NCBI GenBank assembly: GCA_024036415.1
Contig: JAMWET010000765.1
Location: forward strand, 384,501 to 448,500
Length of the DNA: 64,000 nt
Origin: Prochilodus magdalenae
Taxonomy: Eukaryota; Chordata; Actinopteri; Characiformes; Prochilodontidae
Direction of reading: 5' to 3'
Shown here in pieces: positions 55,432-64,000 of this stretch (its first letter is position 1; each line of letters opens with the position of its first letter). The position numbers and the translations under genes are program-made. The notes below the pieces were generated by a model. It did not search any database, was not told the origin of the DNA, and saw nothing but the letters and a program-made list of their open reading frames with translations.

Positions 55432-58400
55432 TCGCCAGTCACAGCTGCCTGTATACCGTCCAAATCTCCCTCCATTACTGGATGCCAACCTGGACAGCAC
55501 TGAGAGATACGCAAAAAGAGTGCAACTGGATAGGGAAGGGGAGAGGGGGGGATTGGGGACAGAAAGAAAAGTAAACAAAATGAAGAAAACAACACAATGA
55601 ATATGCAACAGGCTCCTCTAACAGGGACAATGTCAGAGAAAAACAAACAAACAAAAAAACAAAACAAAGAAAAACAAAAAAGAAAAGAAAAGAAAAGAAA
55701 GAGACAAGGTGTCCATCTTGGAAGGTTCAGCGGCTACGATCCTGGTCACAATCCCCCCTTGAAGGCAGCGTGGGCCCCGGCGGGATTAGTGGCTTGGAAA
55801 ACAAAGCCTTGAGTCAGGCTAGTGTAGTACTGTAACGCCTGGGCCACTCTAGTCATCTGATATGCACACATAATCAACACAGAAAAAACATACAGAAACC
55901 AAATTAATCAACGCAGTAAGCCATCCAGTAGCACCAAGTCACGAGGACAAGCAGTTTGTTTGTATTTGCAGGACAGAACAGCAGCTTTTCAATAAAACAA
56001 AAATGGACTGCATATTTGATTTATTCAAGACGCAAACAAAACAAACAAAACAAACAAAATAACATAAAAAAGAGAAAGGACAAGGATGGTTAGGCATTTC
56101 ATGTACTGTAGCCTTTACCCTCTTCCACAGGCTGGTCTTTTCATGGTCGCTGTGTTAACACAATGAAGGCATATTGATATTCTGCAACTGTGCCAACGAG
56201 CAGGCTAGCTACTGCAACCACACACAGGTTTATACAACTATACATACATACATACACAGTCATACATCAGAATAATAAACCCACCTCCTCTAATCTACAC
56301 TCACTGTGGTTTTACAGTTCCACACTGTAGTCCCATCTGTTTCTCTGTGTGTGTTATTACACTGTTCTTCAATGGACAGGACCCCACAGGACCACCACAG
56401 AGCAGGTATCATGTGGGTGGTGGATCATTCTTAGCACTTGGTTGTGGTGTGTTAGTGTGTTGTGCTGGCATGAGTGGACCAGACACAGCAGTGTCACTCC
56501 TCGACTGAGAATCATCTATCCATCTAAACGTCCTGTGGGTGGCGTCCTGTGCCCACTGATTAAGAACTAGAGGAGGACCAACACTGCACTGTGCAGCAGC
56601 AGATGAGCTAACGTCTCTGACTGTACATCTACAAGGTGGACCAGCAAGGTAGGAGTGTCTAATAGAGTGGACAGTGAGTGGACACAGTGTTTAAACACTC
56701 CAGCAGCACTGCTGTGTCTGATCCACTCACACCAGCACAACACACACTAACATCACCGTGGTCCTGTGGGGGTCCTGACCATTGAAGACAGGTTTATATA
56801 GTGTACAGAGAAACAGATGCACTACAGTCTGGACCTGTACAACTACAGAGTGCTCCTATATGGTCAGTGGAGCTGATAAGGAGGTGTGTAGCTAAAAGGA
56901 GGTGTGTTAATATTTTTATATGTGTTTATTATGTTCTCTTACTGCTAGTTATAAAGCAGGTCCTACAATGTTTCAACACATTACCACACCCTACATACCA
57001 GCATATCTCTCCTACAGAAACAATGTAATGTACTAGTCAGCAAAGCTCAGATACACATAACCACTGTAACAGCAGTGACCCTCCCGTGAGTTTATATACG
57101 TGCGTGTATATATACATATATATATTACAGAGGTTCATAGCAGCTGCACACCACCAATGGAAGTCTATATTTAACAACACAAGCTTCCTCTTGCTAGAGC
57201 CACCAGCTCAGCACGTAACACTGATGGTGCGCATGTGAGAAACATGTTAGGCACAAAACAAGCTGCCAGGCAGCCTGTTAAAGTGGCCCTCCCCTGGGAG
57301 CTACTTGTCCCCTAAAAGCATCTGTCAGATAGGAAATGTGGATATGAGATAGACGTTACTAACCTTCGGCACACGGCACAACAATAAGAGCTCTGTCAAT
57401 AAACACAGTGTTGGTTAAATGCTGCGCCACGCCAACACTGCTGGGCTCTCTGTATTTTATGTAACACACTTTAGATGAGAAGGACAGCGGCATATTGCTG
57501 AAAAAGAAACAGAGGAGAAGCTTATTTCAGTCAAACAGATAAATGTCAAAAGTCAAATGGGGATCAGGCTTGCTCCACAAATTCTACCATTACATTTAAT
57601 TGACACCTTCTTAAGTCTTCAAGAATCATGCTCGGCATGCAGGTACCGGACACAAACAATCCCTGTGTTTAACACAGGAATCACGAGACGTCAGAAAAAC
57701 ACTTTTGAAACGACGTTAAACTCCATGCTGGATGAAATGAAGACATTTAAATGTCCTTCGTGTTCTAGACGGAAGGAACCATCATAACATGTTTACAAAA
57801 AGCCGCAGCAGGAAGTCTAAAGTTTATGTCACATGCCTCTGTAAGAGTACTGGGTGAAGTACCAAAAGGACTGTCTGACTCAGAAACAAGAGTTTTCCAT
57901 TATCAGATTACACAAGTGCATGTACATTGATGGGATTACTGATAAAATCTGGTCTTCTGAAGCTATTAAGTTTATTAGTGAATGTAATTAGTGCACCATT
58001 TTACCAGTGCATGTAACTGGTAACGTAATTAGTGCAACAGATTATTAGTGCATATAATTTGTGATGTAATTAGTGCCAGTGCATCAGATTATTAGTTAAT
58101 GTAATTAGTGCAACAGATTATTAGTGCATGGAATTAGTGAATTGATGTATTAGTGCATGTAATCAGAGCATAAATGCATCAGATTATTAGTAAATGTAAT
58201 TAGTGCATTGGATTATTAGCGCATTTCATCGGTGATGTAATTAGTGCCAGTGCATCAGATTATTATGTAATTATTATTATGTATTATAATTATTATGTAA
58301 TTTGTGCAACAGATTATTAGTGCATGCAATTAGTGCATTGGATTATTAGTACATGTAATTAATGCATAAATGGATCAGATTATTGGTGAATGTAATTAGT

Positions 58401-61400
58401 GCATCAGATTATTTGTTGCATGTAATTGGTGATGTAATTAGTGCCAGTGCATTAAAGTATTAGTGAATATAATTAGTTAATATATATATATAAATATAAC
58501 AATATATATAAAATTAAACAACACATTCCCTGCATTGTACCACCTCTTCTCAATCTATGGATCCCATCACTCACACCCCACAGAGATTTATAGAACCATC
58601 ATCCTCGCACAGTGCCACCTGCAGGTGCCTGAAGGTACTACCACATTAAACATTTTTCGTCTGGATGAGTTAATGTGCAAATCACAGCATCCGTTTAAGC
58701 AGAACCAACAGTGCTTGAGGCAGAACCTTAGACAGCTCCAGCTAAACCTGCTCCATTGCTATGTTCCCATCACTAGCTTCTGATTTGATAGGTTAAATTC
58801 TTAGGGGCCATTATATATCACCATCAGAGTCCAAAAGCCTCTAAAAATAAACGTGCTCATATTACTGACCCCAAATGACTTCCCTCCTCAAAACCAACAC
58901 ATACCACGGCTTTACATTCGATCCAATAAGGGTATCATCCTGATATAAATATCAATCAACTGATATCAATCCTGATTTAAAGTTTGTTAAATTGGTTAAA
59001 TAATAAATATGAACAACATCGATAGAAAATCTCACATTAATATTAACTAAACCTTCAGAAATCTGTTTTCCTTTTTTAATAAAATCACTTAACAAAATTC
59101 ACCTCAGTGTTCAGTAACGCTCTAATTATCTGTACACCTAAACTAAGGGCTGAACGATTTTAGAGAAATATCAAACTGCCATTTCTCGGATCAGTATTGC
59201 AGTTGCAAGTTGAGTTATTTTGGCCAGTAGTCATAGTTGTTAGGCAGTTTAGCAGCTCTAATAATAAACTTATCTAATCTACAGAGCCATGCTACATCTT
59301 ACTGTAGCTTGCGAGTCTACTGATAATCAGTTCAGTGAAGTTAAACCAGTGAAACCCCCCACAGTGCAGTCTCACTCCTGTACAGTACAGTTAAACCCCC
59401 CACAGTGCAGTCTCACTCCTGTACAGTACAGTTAAACCCCCCACAGTTCAGTCTCACTCCTGTACAGTACAGTTAAACCCCCCACAGTGCAGTCTCACTC
59501 CTGTACAGTACAGTTAAACCCCCCACAGTTCAGTCTCACTCCTGTACGGTACAGTTAAACCCCCCACAGTTCAGTCTCACTCCTGTACGGTACAGTTAAA
59601 CCCCCCACAGTTCAGTCTCACTCCTGTACAGTACAGTTAAACCCCCCACAGTGCAGTCTCACTCCTGTACAGTACAGTTAAACCCCCCACAGTTCAGTCT
59701 CACTCCTGTACGGTACAGTTAAACCCCCCACAGTGCAGTCTCACTCCTGTACAGTACAGTTAAACCCCCCACAGTTCAGTCTCACTCCTGTACAGTACAG
59801 TTAAACCCCCCACAATTCAGTCTCACTCCTGTACAGTACAGTTAAACCCCCCACAGTTCAGTCTCACTCCTGTACAGTACAGTTAAACCCCCCACAGTTC
59901 AGTCTCACTCCTGTACAGTACAGTTAAACCCCCCACAGTTCAGTCTCACTCCTGTACAGTACAGTTAAACCCCCCCACAGTTCAGTCTCACTCCTGTACA
60001 GTACAGTTAAACCCCCCACAGTTCAGTCTCACTCCTGTACAGTACAGTTAAACCCCCCACAGTTCAGTCTCACTCCTGTACGGTACAGTTAAACCCCCCA
60101 CAGTTCAGTCTCACTCCTGTACAGTACAGTTAAACCCCCCACAGTTCAGTCTCACTCCTGTACAGTACAGTTAAACACCCCCACAGTTCAGTCTCACTCC
60201 TGTACAGTACAGTTAAACCCCCCACAGTTCAGTCTCACTCCTGTACAGTACAGTTAAACCCCCCACAGTTCAGTCTCACTCCTGTACGGTACAGTTAAAC
60301 CCCCCCACAGTTCAGTCTTACTCCTGTACAGTACAGTTAAACCCCACCACAGTTCAGTCTTACTCCTGTACAGTACAGTTAAACCCCCCACAGTTCAGTC
60401 TCACTCCTGTACAGTACAGTTAAACCCCCCACAGTTCAGTCTCACTCCTGTACAGTACAGTTAAACCCCCCACAGTTCAGTCTCACTCCTGTACAGTACA
60501 GTTAAACCCCCCACAGTTCAGTCTCACTCCTGTACAGTACAGTTAAACCCCCCACAGTTCAGGCTCACTCCTGTTCAGTACAGTTAAACCCCCCACAGTT
60601 CAGTCTTACTCCTGTACAGTACAGTTAAACCCCCCACAGTTCAGTCTTACTCCTGTATGGTACAGGATCAAAAGCAATATTCACATAATCGATCTGGCCA
60701 TCTCTAATAAAGGGAATTCTATTTATAGCTTTACAACTATGATGTAAAGGATCAGCACGGGAATATCAGAATTCCTGGTCAACCTGAGTGTACTTAAACA
60801 GAGAGGCAAAAACACCTGCCACAACGTCAGGAAGGTCAGCAATGGTTCACAGTTAAGGGGTCATCTACGACTAGTTTTACCCACTGTTGTCACAATTAAG
60901 TCACTATTGAGTCACAATGCTGTCATATAGTATTATGACTACTTGCTGACAACTGAGCAGAATTCCATGCAGTTTCCTTCGCAACACTGATTGAAGATTC
61001 CAGGAAGTTTCCCAGGAATTGCATTTCAACCTTCTGGGCACCAAAACAACAGGTTGTCACAACGTTTAATAGTGTTTGCTGGCTAGGTGAACTGGACGTG
61101 GCTTTTCCCCTTATAGTGAAGTTTGTAAACAGGCTTTTATTGACCCTGACGCGGTTTATTCTAGACAACCGTAACGTTACACGAACGATGCTGTATGTAA
61201 AGTCTGCGGGTAGGTGGCCAACAAGCTAACGGGCTAGCATCCCAGCTAACGGTCCCCAGCCAACTAGTATGGGGATGTTCAGCTAACGTTAGGGAGGTCA
61301 GTATCTAGCCAGCTACACAGCCTGCTTGCCGAGACTAATTATAGCCACATAACGTTATACCTTCCTGTGGTGTCTTGCTTGACGTGGCCAAAAATAGACT

Positions 61401-61531
61401 TACTCAGGGGGGTAAAGCCGCAACTCCTCGATCTCCCCGAGGAAACCGAACAGAGTTCGCATTTGTTCGCTATTAACAGACGCGGACAGGTTGGTGATCT
61501 GAATCACAGCCGTGCCTGACATTCCGCTCAT
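38295..61531 (-). CDS. SREK1, SR-related splicing regulator (12 coding exons, 528 aa)
   Basis: Nuclear RNA-binding protein that modulates splice-site choice with other SR proteins. Exons run from 61531 down to 38295, with every junction in frame. RRM1 is encoded by exons 1-2 (about 8-86; AVIQITNLSASVNSEQMRTL and KVCYIKYREPSSVGVAQHL). A hydrophobic linker follows (LLPIPSPAPL, MGNVDPSKIDEIRR), then RRM2 (about 172-247; RNP2 VYVGNL 173-178, RNP1 RFAFVEF 212-218), an alpha-helical KELESVMKRVREAQ segment, and an RS/RD-rich C-terminus from about 286. Human SREK1 is 508 aa with the same order, and the phrases MGNVDPSKIDEIRRTVYVGN and PPEMTPQAAAKELE are essentially identical. The related SRSF11 lacks this RRM2, so SREK1 is preferred. 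The C-terminal half is less conserved. Confidence 0.96.
38700..38935. repeat. A-rich low-complexity stretch in srek1 intron 11
   Basis: aataaaataataaaattaat-type sequence; long hydrophobic open frames on the other strand are artefacts. Confidence 0.7.
39610..39925. repeat. Dispersed repeat family X, copy 3
   Basis: Contains gtgtttaaacactgtaccca, gtccactccattagatactc, agaaacagacgggctacagt and ctggaactgtacagtgtgga. Confidence 0.75.
40180..40510 (-). mobile_element. Heavily decayed Tc1-like fragment
   Basis: gcactggtgttgggtgataa|ggtgctgctgacagtcagtg and ttcatttcaaaggtgtttga|tgtggttccttgtgccaggg|ctctatgg follow the reverse-strand text of a fish Tc1-like family with many substitutions. Confidence 0.5.
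41060..41755 (-). mobile_element. Tc1-like family T2, copy 3
   Basis: Matches copy 1: tgatcaatatttattgagct, acacatacagaagtagtgtc, cctaatggtgtcctgtgata, gtgacaccaggccttctgga and ccttctgggtgcagctattt. Broken coding sequence on the - strand. Confidence 0.8.
41756..42961. other. srek1 intron 11, last part, unrecognised
   Basis: No supported feature; short open frames only. Confidence 0.5.
42962..43088 (-). CDS. srek1 exon 11: lysine/arginine-rich
   Basis: Acceptor gtttgtag, donor accaag|gtgagt on the reverse strand. Encodes RGKKEKKRERVRASSREQ and DRQDHKAKTTK, equivalent to the KKDKKREKERDH region of human SREK1. Confidence 0.9.
43632..43703 (-). CDS. srek1 exon 10: RS-rich
   Basis: Acceptor gtttgcag, donor aaagag|gtaaat. 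Encodes HRRRSRTRSRSPKRKARSPS followed by PK, equivalent to the RRRRRSRSSSRSP and KRKSSRSPSP part of the human protein. A second acceptor 9 bases downstream (gccacag) is also in frame. Confidence 0.88.
43869..44634 (-). mobile_element. Tc1-like transposon, near full span but decayed
   Basis: Left end ctatactgccaaaagtattc|gcttgtctgccttcacacgc; right end aatacttttggcaatataga. These are inverted termini. Between them is reverse-strand transposase text (attgggttgaggtcaggact, gaccttgctttgtgcactgg, aaagttgggagcatgaaatt). Deletions and an inserted (aaat)n(aaac)n run near 44289-44322 destroy the gene. Confidence 0.9.
44805..44933 (-). CDS. srek1 exon 9: RD/RS-rich
   Basis: Acceptor gtcacag, donor agcag|gtcagg. 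Encodes RDRRKDKDGKPRRGDNANDR and RRDKKGRTPPKGYGRSPRSR; RTPP.(S/G)Y matches human RTPPRSY. Confidence 0.92.
45495..45605 (-). CDS. srek1 exon 8: RS-rich
   Basis: Acceptor gattttag, donor tccag|gtcaga. Encodes GRPSQRSRQRVSDTRSTHKR and RSRSRDRRHSRSRSRS. Confidence 0.9.
45606..48520. other. srek1 intron 7, no recognised feature
   Basis: 2.9 kb without a supported gene or named repeat; AT-rich around 47400-47520. Confidence 0.5.
48525..48760. repeat. Dispersed repeat family X, copy 4
   Basis: gttggtggaagattctcagt|ccagcagtgaca, ctgctgtgtctgatccactc|acaccagcc, cactaacaccccaccaccac|gtcagtgtcactgc and gctcctatatggtcagtgga|gct. Confidence 0.8.
48805..48949 (-). CDS. srek1 exon 7: dense RS repeat
   Basis: Acceptor tgtgcacag, donor acacag|gtatgc. 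Encodes KTHSPSRSKHSRRSRSRSRS continuing as HSHSRSRSRSRSRSRRKRSR, the core RS domain that mediates SR-protein contacts and is phosphorylated in this family. Confidence 0.95.
49055..49560 (+). mobile_element. Tc1-like family T3, copy 3
   Basis: Starts gtgtttaaggtggtagtaag, then cagatggcactgcacgagga. Encodes DWLKGVTAFGHAKDHSVKEV and AESAGVWKSTVIRVYQQWLK, the clearest version of the transposase helix-turn-helix region. Truncated; lies in srek1 intron 6 in opposite orientation. Confidence 0.75.
49594..49724 (-). CDS. srek1 exon 6: end of RRM2 and helical segment
   Basis: Acceptor tgccttcag, donor aaccag|gtacag. Encodes INHSNNAIVKPPEMTPQAAA and KELESVMKRVREAQ, almost identical to human SREK1. Confidence 0.97.
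49725..51032. other. srek1 intron 5, no recognised feature
   Basis: Contains a T-rich/AT-rich stretch at about 50560-50780; otherwise nothing supported. Confidence 0.5.
51033..51211 (-). CDS. srek1 exon 5: RRM2 core
   Basis: Acceptor cccctatag, donor cttaaa|gtgagt. Encodes TTTAEQLLEFFKQVGEVKFV, RMAGDETQPTRFAFVEF (RNP1) and RALAFNGVMFGDRPLK. Confidence 0.97.
51440..51770. repeat. Dispersed repeat family X, copy 5
   Basis: catcagtgtcactgcagtgc|tgagaatcc, ctgctctgtggtggtcctgt|gggggtcctgacc, aacagggtaataaagtatac|agagaaacagatggactaca. Confidence 0.85.
51896..52060 (-). CDS. srek1 exon 4: linker and RRM2 start
   Basis: Acceptor gctttcag, donor tctcag|gtgtcc. Encodes LGLPLASRGPLSAGLDSSVA and then MGNVDPSKIDEIRRTVYVGN with RNP2 VYVGNL. 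Confidence 0.97.
52208..52732 (+). mobile_element. Tc1-like transposon, internally deleted, + orientation
   Basis: Left end acactatatggccaaaagta and right end atacttttagcaacatagtg are inverted termini. The + strand 3' part reads ARPSPPTPVPALTNALLEEC, then FLNLAESLPRCIKAVVVAKG, the transposase C-terminus. The middle is deleted. Confidence 0.9.
52951..53066 (-). CDS. srek1 exon 3: linker after RRM1
   Basis: Acceptor ccccgtag, donor cagaat|gtaagc. Encodes KIPEEAKALSLLAPAAPVTS and GGGLLPIPSPAPLQN, matching human KIPEESKALSLLAPAPTMTS. Confidence 0.97.
53319..53361. repeat. (CT)n microsatellite
   Basis: Run of ctctct with one tttct interruption in srek1 intron 2. Confidence 0.93.
53362..54070. 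other. srek1 intron 2, unrecognised; poly-A run at 53634-53657
   Basis: No supported feature apart from the A run. The short + strand open frame at 53410-53727 has no recognisable content. Confidence 0.5.
54075..54297. mobile_element. SINE-like teleost repeat
   Basis: acatttctggcatttagctg|aggctcttctacagagcacc|ttacaa, then cctgcccaaggactcttatt, gaaactgaactcccacacgg and ttatccgctgagccacacca follow the arrangement of a common fish interspersed repeat (gcatttagcagacgctcttatcc ... gccactg). Confidence 0.65.
54357..54680. mobile_element. MITE relative with a SINE tail inside
   Basis: Left agagaaaaactagtatctcc and right atggagatacatgtttttca|ctggacagagatgat are inverted copies of the termini of the element at 33726-33980. 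The interior contains cggcctgcgatggccttccg|cccactgagc and aggacaaagcggcttagcag, a SINE tail. Confidence 0.65.
55335..55429. repeat. (GA)n microsatellite
   Basis: About 40 pure GA units from 55351, preceded by an impure GA/GGA region from about 55250. Confidence 0.95.
55430..56285. other. srek1 intron 2, unrecognised
   Basis: Contains aaac/aaag-rich low-complexity pieces at 55640-55700 and 56030-56075; nothing else supported. Confidence 0.5.
56290..56905. repeat. Dispersed repeat family X, copy 6 (long)
   Basis: The left part reads outward from cagttccacactgtagtccc and the right part ends actacagtctggacctgtac|aactacagagtgctcctata|tggtcagtggagctgat. The copy has internal inverted symmetry: gtgtttaaacactccagcag at its centre and mirrored halves (aggaccccacaggaccacca / gtggtcctgtgggggtcctg). 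This shows family X has long terminal inverted repeats. Confidence 0.85.
57364..57497 (-). CDS. srek1 exon 2: RRM1, second half
   Basis: Acceptor ttctttttcag, donor cgaag|gttagt. Encodes MPLSFSSKVCYIKYREPSSV and GVAQHLTNTVFIDRALIVVP, essentially identical to human SREK1. Confidence 0.97.
57940..58480. repeat. Irregular minisatellite of attagtgcat / gattattag units
   Basis: The phrases gtaattagtgca, cagattattagt and gtgatgtaattagtgc recur about every 20-60 bases with irregular spacing; probably an old, decayed tandem array in srek1 intron 1. Confidence 0.8.
58525..58655 (-). mobile_element. Tc1-like family T3, copy 4 (end only)
   Basis: Reverse complement begins gtttaatgtggtagtacctt|caggcacctgcaggtggcac, matching the left ends of the copies at 22519 and 49055. 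No coding part remains. Confidence 0.7.
58656..59340. other. srek1 intron 1, unrecognised
   Basis: No supported feature. Confidence 0.5.
59345..60665. repeat. 41-bp minisatellite, ~32 copies, in srek1 intron 1
   Basis: Unit cagttaaaccccccacagtt|cagtctcactcctgtacagt|a. Copies are highly uniform, with g/t (cagtgcag/cagttcag) and a/g (acagta/acggta) variants and a few extra c. No unique spacers, so it is not CRISPR-like. Contains a C6-7 run in every unit on this strand (G run in the srek1 transcript). Confidence 0.97.
60666..61403. other. srek1 intron 1, first part
   Basis: No repeat recognised; becomes richer in CpG (acgtt, gcgg) towards exon 1. Confidence 0.5.
61404..61531 (-). CDS. srek1 exon 1: start and RRM1, first half
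   Basis: ATG at 61531-61529; donor cctga|gtaagt. Encodes MSGMSGTAVIQITNLSASVN and SEQMRTLFGFLGEIEELRLY, which contains the RNP2-like VIQITNL. A second in-frame ATG follows three codons later. Confidence 0.96.
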
Positions 61532-61740
61532 TGTTTCTCCTCAGGTTTGAACTATAAAACACTGATAAACGTGTATAAAGTGGCCTGTTTGTAGCTAGTT
61601 AGCCAGCAAGCTAACCCCAGGCAGATCTAAAATTCCCAGAACCGTTTGTGCAGCGGTGCACTGTGGTCTGGGTCTGCACCGCTCAGGCAACAGCGCTACC
61701 CTCTGTCTGGAGGGTTCAGGACAGCAACATGTAGAACAGC
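61532..61740 (-). promoter_or_regulatory. Likely srek1 5' UTR / promoter
   Basis: Sequence directly upstream of the srek1 start, repeat-free until family X at 61745. No TATA or initiator could be assigned; position is the only evidence. Confidence 0.4.
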
Positions 61741-61744
61741 GGGT

Positions 61745-62345
61745 ATACTGTACACTGATATACACCTATAACGTTAACACCACCTCATTGTGGTGGACTC
61801 GGTGTGCAGTTTATCAGCTCCACTGACCGTATAGGAGCACTCTGTAGTTGTACAGTTCCAGACTGTAGTACATCTGTTTCTCTGTATGCTTTATTACCCT
61901 GTTCTTCAATGGTCAGGACCACCACAGGACCACCACAGAGCAGGTATTATGTGGGTGGTGGATCATTCTCAGTACTGCAGTGACAATGATGTGGTGGTGG
62001 TGTGTTAGTGTGTTTTGTGCTGGTGTGAGTGGATCAGACACAGCAGTACTGCTGGAGTGTTTAAACACTGTGGCCACTCACTGTCCACTCTATTAGACAC
62101 TCCTACCTTGCTGGTCCACCTTGTAGCTGTACAGTTAGAGACAACATCTCACCTGCTGCTGCACAGTGCAGTGTTGGTCATCTTCTAGCCCTTTATCAGT
62201 GGTCACAGGACGCTGCCCACAGGATGCTGCCCACAGGGCGCTGTTGGCCGGATAGTTTTTGTTAGTGGACAATTGTCAGTCAAGCAGTTACACTGAGGAG
62301 TCCAGCAGCACTGCTGTGCCTGATCCACCCACAACAACACAACTG
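61745..62345. repeat. Dispersed repeat family X, copy 7
   Basis: cgtataggagcactctgtag|ttgtacagttccagactgta, ggaccaccacagagcaggta, gtgtttaaacactgtggcca, tggtcacaggacgctgccca and a small tandem of ggacgctgcccaca|. Sits about 210 bp upstream of the srek1 start. Confidence 0.85.
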
Positions 62346-62574
62346 CTGTTATTGTTTGATGATTCCATGTATTAAAGGTAAAATGCTGTTCAGCTATTCC
62401 TCCACTGTGTAAAACATTGACCCTTTAGGTACTAAATCAACTAGTTAATAAAATTATATTGACTACTGGGTTCAGTTTCTCTACCACACCCAGATGCGAT
62501 CACTCCCAGACTTGCTGAACCGAAACACTACTTAAATAGAACCTGTCTGGTAATGTGAGGCAGCTAGAAGGTCT

Positions 62575-63310
62575 CAAACAGCACAACACGATGCTACGTT
62601 CGAAAGAGATTCGCAAACAGATACAGAACAAAGTCATGGAGCTCTCTCGTCTGCAAAGGTTTCATAGCTATTGCTGAGGCTCTGGGAATACAGAGAACCC
62701 AATGAGAGTGGTTAACCACAAGTGCAGAAACCTGGAACAGTGGAGAACCTTCCCAGGAGTGGTCGCCTAGCAAACTTTAACCAAAAGTGCTTCAACAACA
62801 CATTCAGGAGGTCACAGAAGAACCCAGATGAACGTCTGCTGACCTGTAGGCCTCATTGGCCTCAGTTAAGGTTACTGTACATGACTCTGCAGTAAGAAAG
62901 ACACTGGAGTAACAATGGCCTCTACTTTTTCCTTTTTTTAATCTTGTTTTAAATGTAGTTGGATGATCTGAAACCTTTACATGTGATTAAAAGAGATGCA
63001 ACTTTTGCACAAGCTGCACAGCTAAGCCATACAGTTCTTCTCCAACACTCAGCAGATGTCTCACTCTCAGCTCTTTTCTGTTCTCAGATACACACACACA
63101 CACATATCCCTCCTGGGTGGACTCTGGCCCTGACCATGACAACCTCATACCAACAGTGAAACATGGTGGTGGTAGTGTGATGGTCTGGTGCTGCTTTGTT
63201 TCTGCAGGTCCTGGATGACTTGTCATAATTGCTTGAACCATGTGTTCTGATCTCTAGCAGAACATTCTAAAGGACACGTCCTTCCGGCAGTTTCTTACCT
63301 TAAGCTCAAG
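62575..63310 (+). mobile_element. Degraded Tc1-like transposon, + orientation
   Basis: cattcaggaggtcacagaag|aacccagatgaacgtctgct|g, cctcattggcctcagttaag|gtta, then cagtgaaacatggtggtggt|agtgtgatggtctggtgctg|ctttg (the transposase [13 protein letters not shown] region) and a decayed tail. Frames are broken by indels. Confidence 0.8.
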
Positions 63311-64000
63311 CGCACCTATGGCCCCATGATCCTGTACAATAAGAGTCCCCATAAATATGAACCAGTGCAATAAATACTAGAGAACACACGACCTAGAACC
63401 AACATTTCTTGAGCACTTCTTGAACACGCTGTATGTGTTCTGTTTGCTGTAGGAGTGAGAGCCTTACAGCACAGCTTCCGCTAAATGTTCGGTGCTCAGG
63501 CACCTCAGGGAGCTGCACTCTCAGTGGTCATTACCAGAATGACCCATTAACTCAGGCTATACAAATAGCCCGTGTTCTCCATTTTGAGATGAGATGCGGT
63601 CAGCATCCGCACCAAACAAGTTACATTAACATTTAAGTGCTGCTCATTCACATTACATGAAGCCAACCATCAATTATTCACTTACCATCATTCGAGAAGT
63701 TCCTGAAAACTTTTCGTGCAGTTTTGACCACCGCTTTGATCACCTATGATCGCACTAGTCATGCCGTATGTGAGTGGACTTGACTGTAAAGTGTGCCAAC
63801 ACATTTCACTTTCATGTCAGTACAGGTTTGTGGGGGCAGATTTCGGTGATGTCCAGGAGGACAGACCGATGACTATGTTGTGGCTCGTCTGTGAAAAGTG
63901 AAACCCCTCCTGAAACGTCAGGCAAGAGCCTGGGTGACTCATATGGCATGTGGGTGTGCGCCTGTCTCTGTCTGTGTCTGTGTTTGTGAGTGTATATGTT
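63311..64000. other. No recognised feature
   Basis: Unique-looking sequence upstream of srek1 beyond the transposon; no exon or RNA gene could be supported. Confidence 0.5.

Noticed and set aside
55155..55667. 170-aa open frame on the - strand
   Set aside because: Its centre is the (GA)n microsatellite read as serine/leucine; the flanks have no recognisable content.
59345..60665. CRISPR-like array
   Set aside because: The 41-bp units are contiguous, without unique spacers, in vertebrate DNA; it is a minisatellite.

Overview
The window is vertebrate nuclear DNA, almost certainly from a teleost fish. It has small phase-consistent exons in long introns with GT-AG boundaries, many decayed Tc1/mariner-type transposons of the kinds common in teleosts, fish SINE-type sequences and abundant microsatellites. 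One very frequent dispersed repeat (family X below) suggests an otophysan fish, but that is an impression, not a proof. There are no prokaryotic genes, no CRISPR array and no recognisable tRNA or rRNA genes.

Two protein-coding genes can be reconstructed exon by exon, and they are convergent (tail to tail). On the + strand, 12630-35548 encodes a single-pass class I cytokine receptor of the gp130/LIFR/OSMR/IL31RA group. It has 16 coding exons plus one duplicated alternative exon and encodes 768 aa: signal peptide, cytokine-binding module, three fibronectin III domains, transmembrane segment, Box 1 and a short tail with four tyrosines. On the - strand, 61531 down to 38295 encodes srek1, an SR-related splicing regulator with two RRMs and an RS-rich C-terminus (12 coding exons, 528 aa). 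About 2.7 kb separates the two stop codons. No functional link between the two genes is visible.

Layout: 1-2 kb, a 54-bp minisatellite with many irregular indels; 2.1-2.23 kb, a near-perfect 48-bp inverted repeat; 2.5-12 kb, transposon and SINE debris, a ~178-bp satellite-like array and a 0.9 kb GA tract; 12.0-12.7 kb, a CpG-rich promoter/first-exon region; 12.6-35.5 kb, the receptor gene, with a ~2 kb tandem duplication at 17.7-20.9 kb and a second GA tract at 26.4-27.2 kb; 35.7-37.2 kb, intergenic repeats; 37.2-61.5 kb, srek1, with a 1.3 kb 41-bp minisatellite in intron 1; 61.7-64 kb, repeats upstream of srek1.

The most interesting observation is in the receptor. The 54-nt exon that encodes the cysteine-rich start of the mature protein exists twice, at 18012-18065 and 20108-20161, because of the tandem duplication. 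Both copies keep splice sites, phase and an open frame. They differ at three positions, all amino-acid-changing, while more than 600 bp of the intron downstream of both copies looks almost unchanged by eye. The receptor also carries C-P-Q-C-P where the family normally has W-S-x-W-S.
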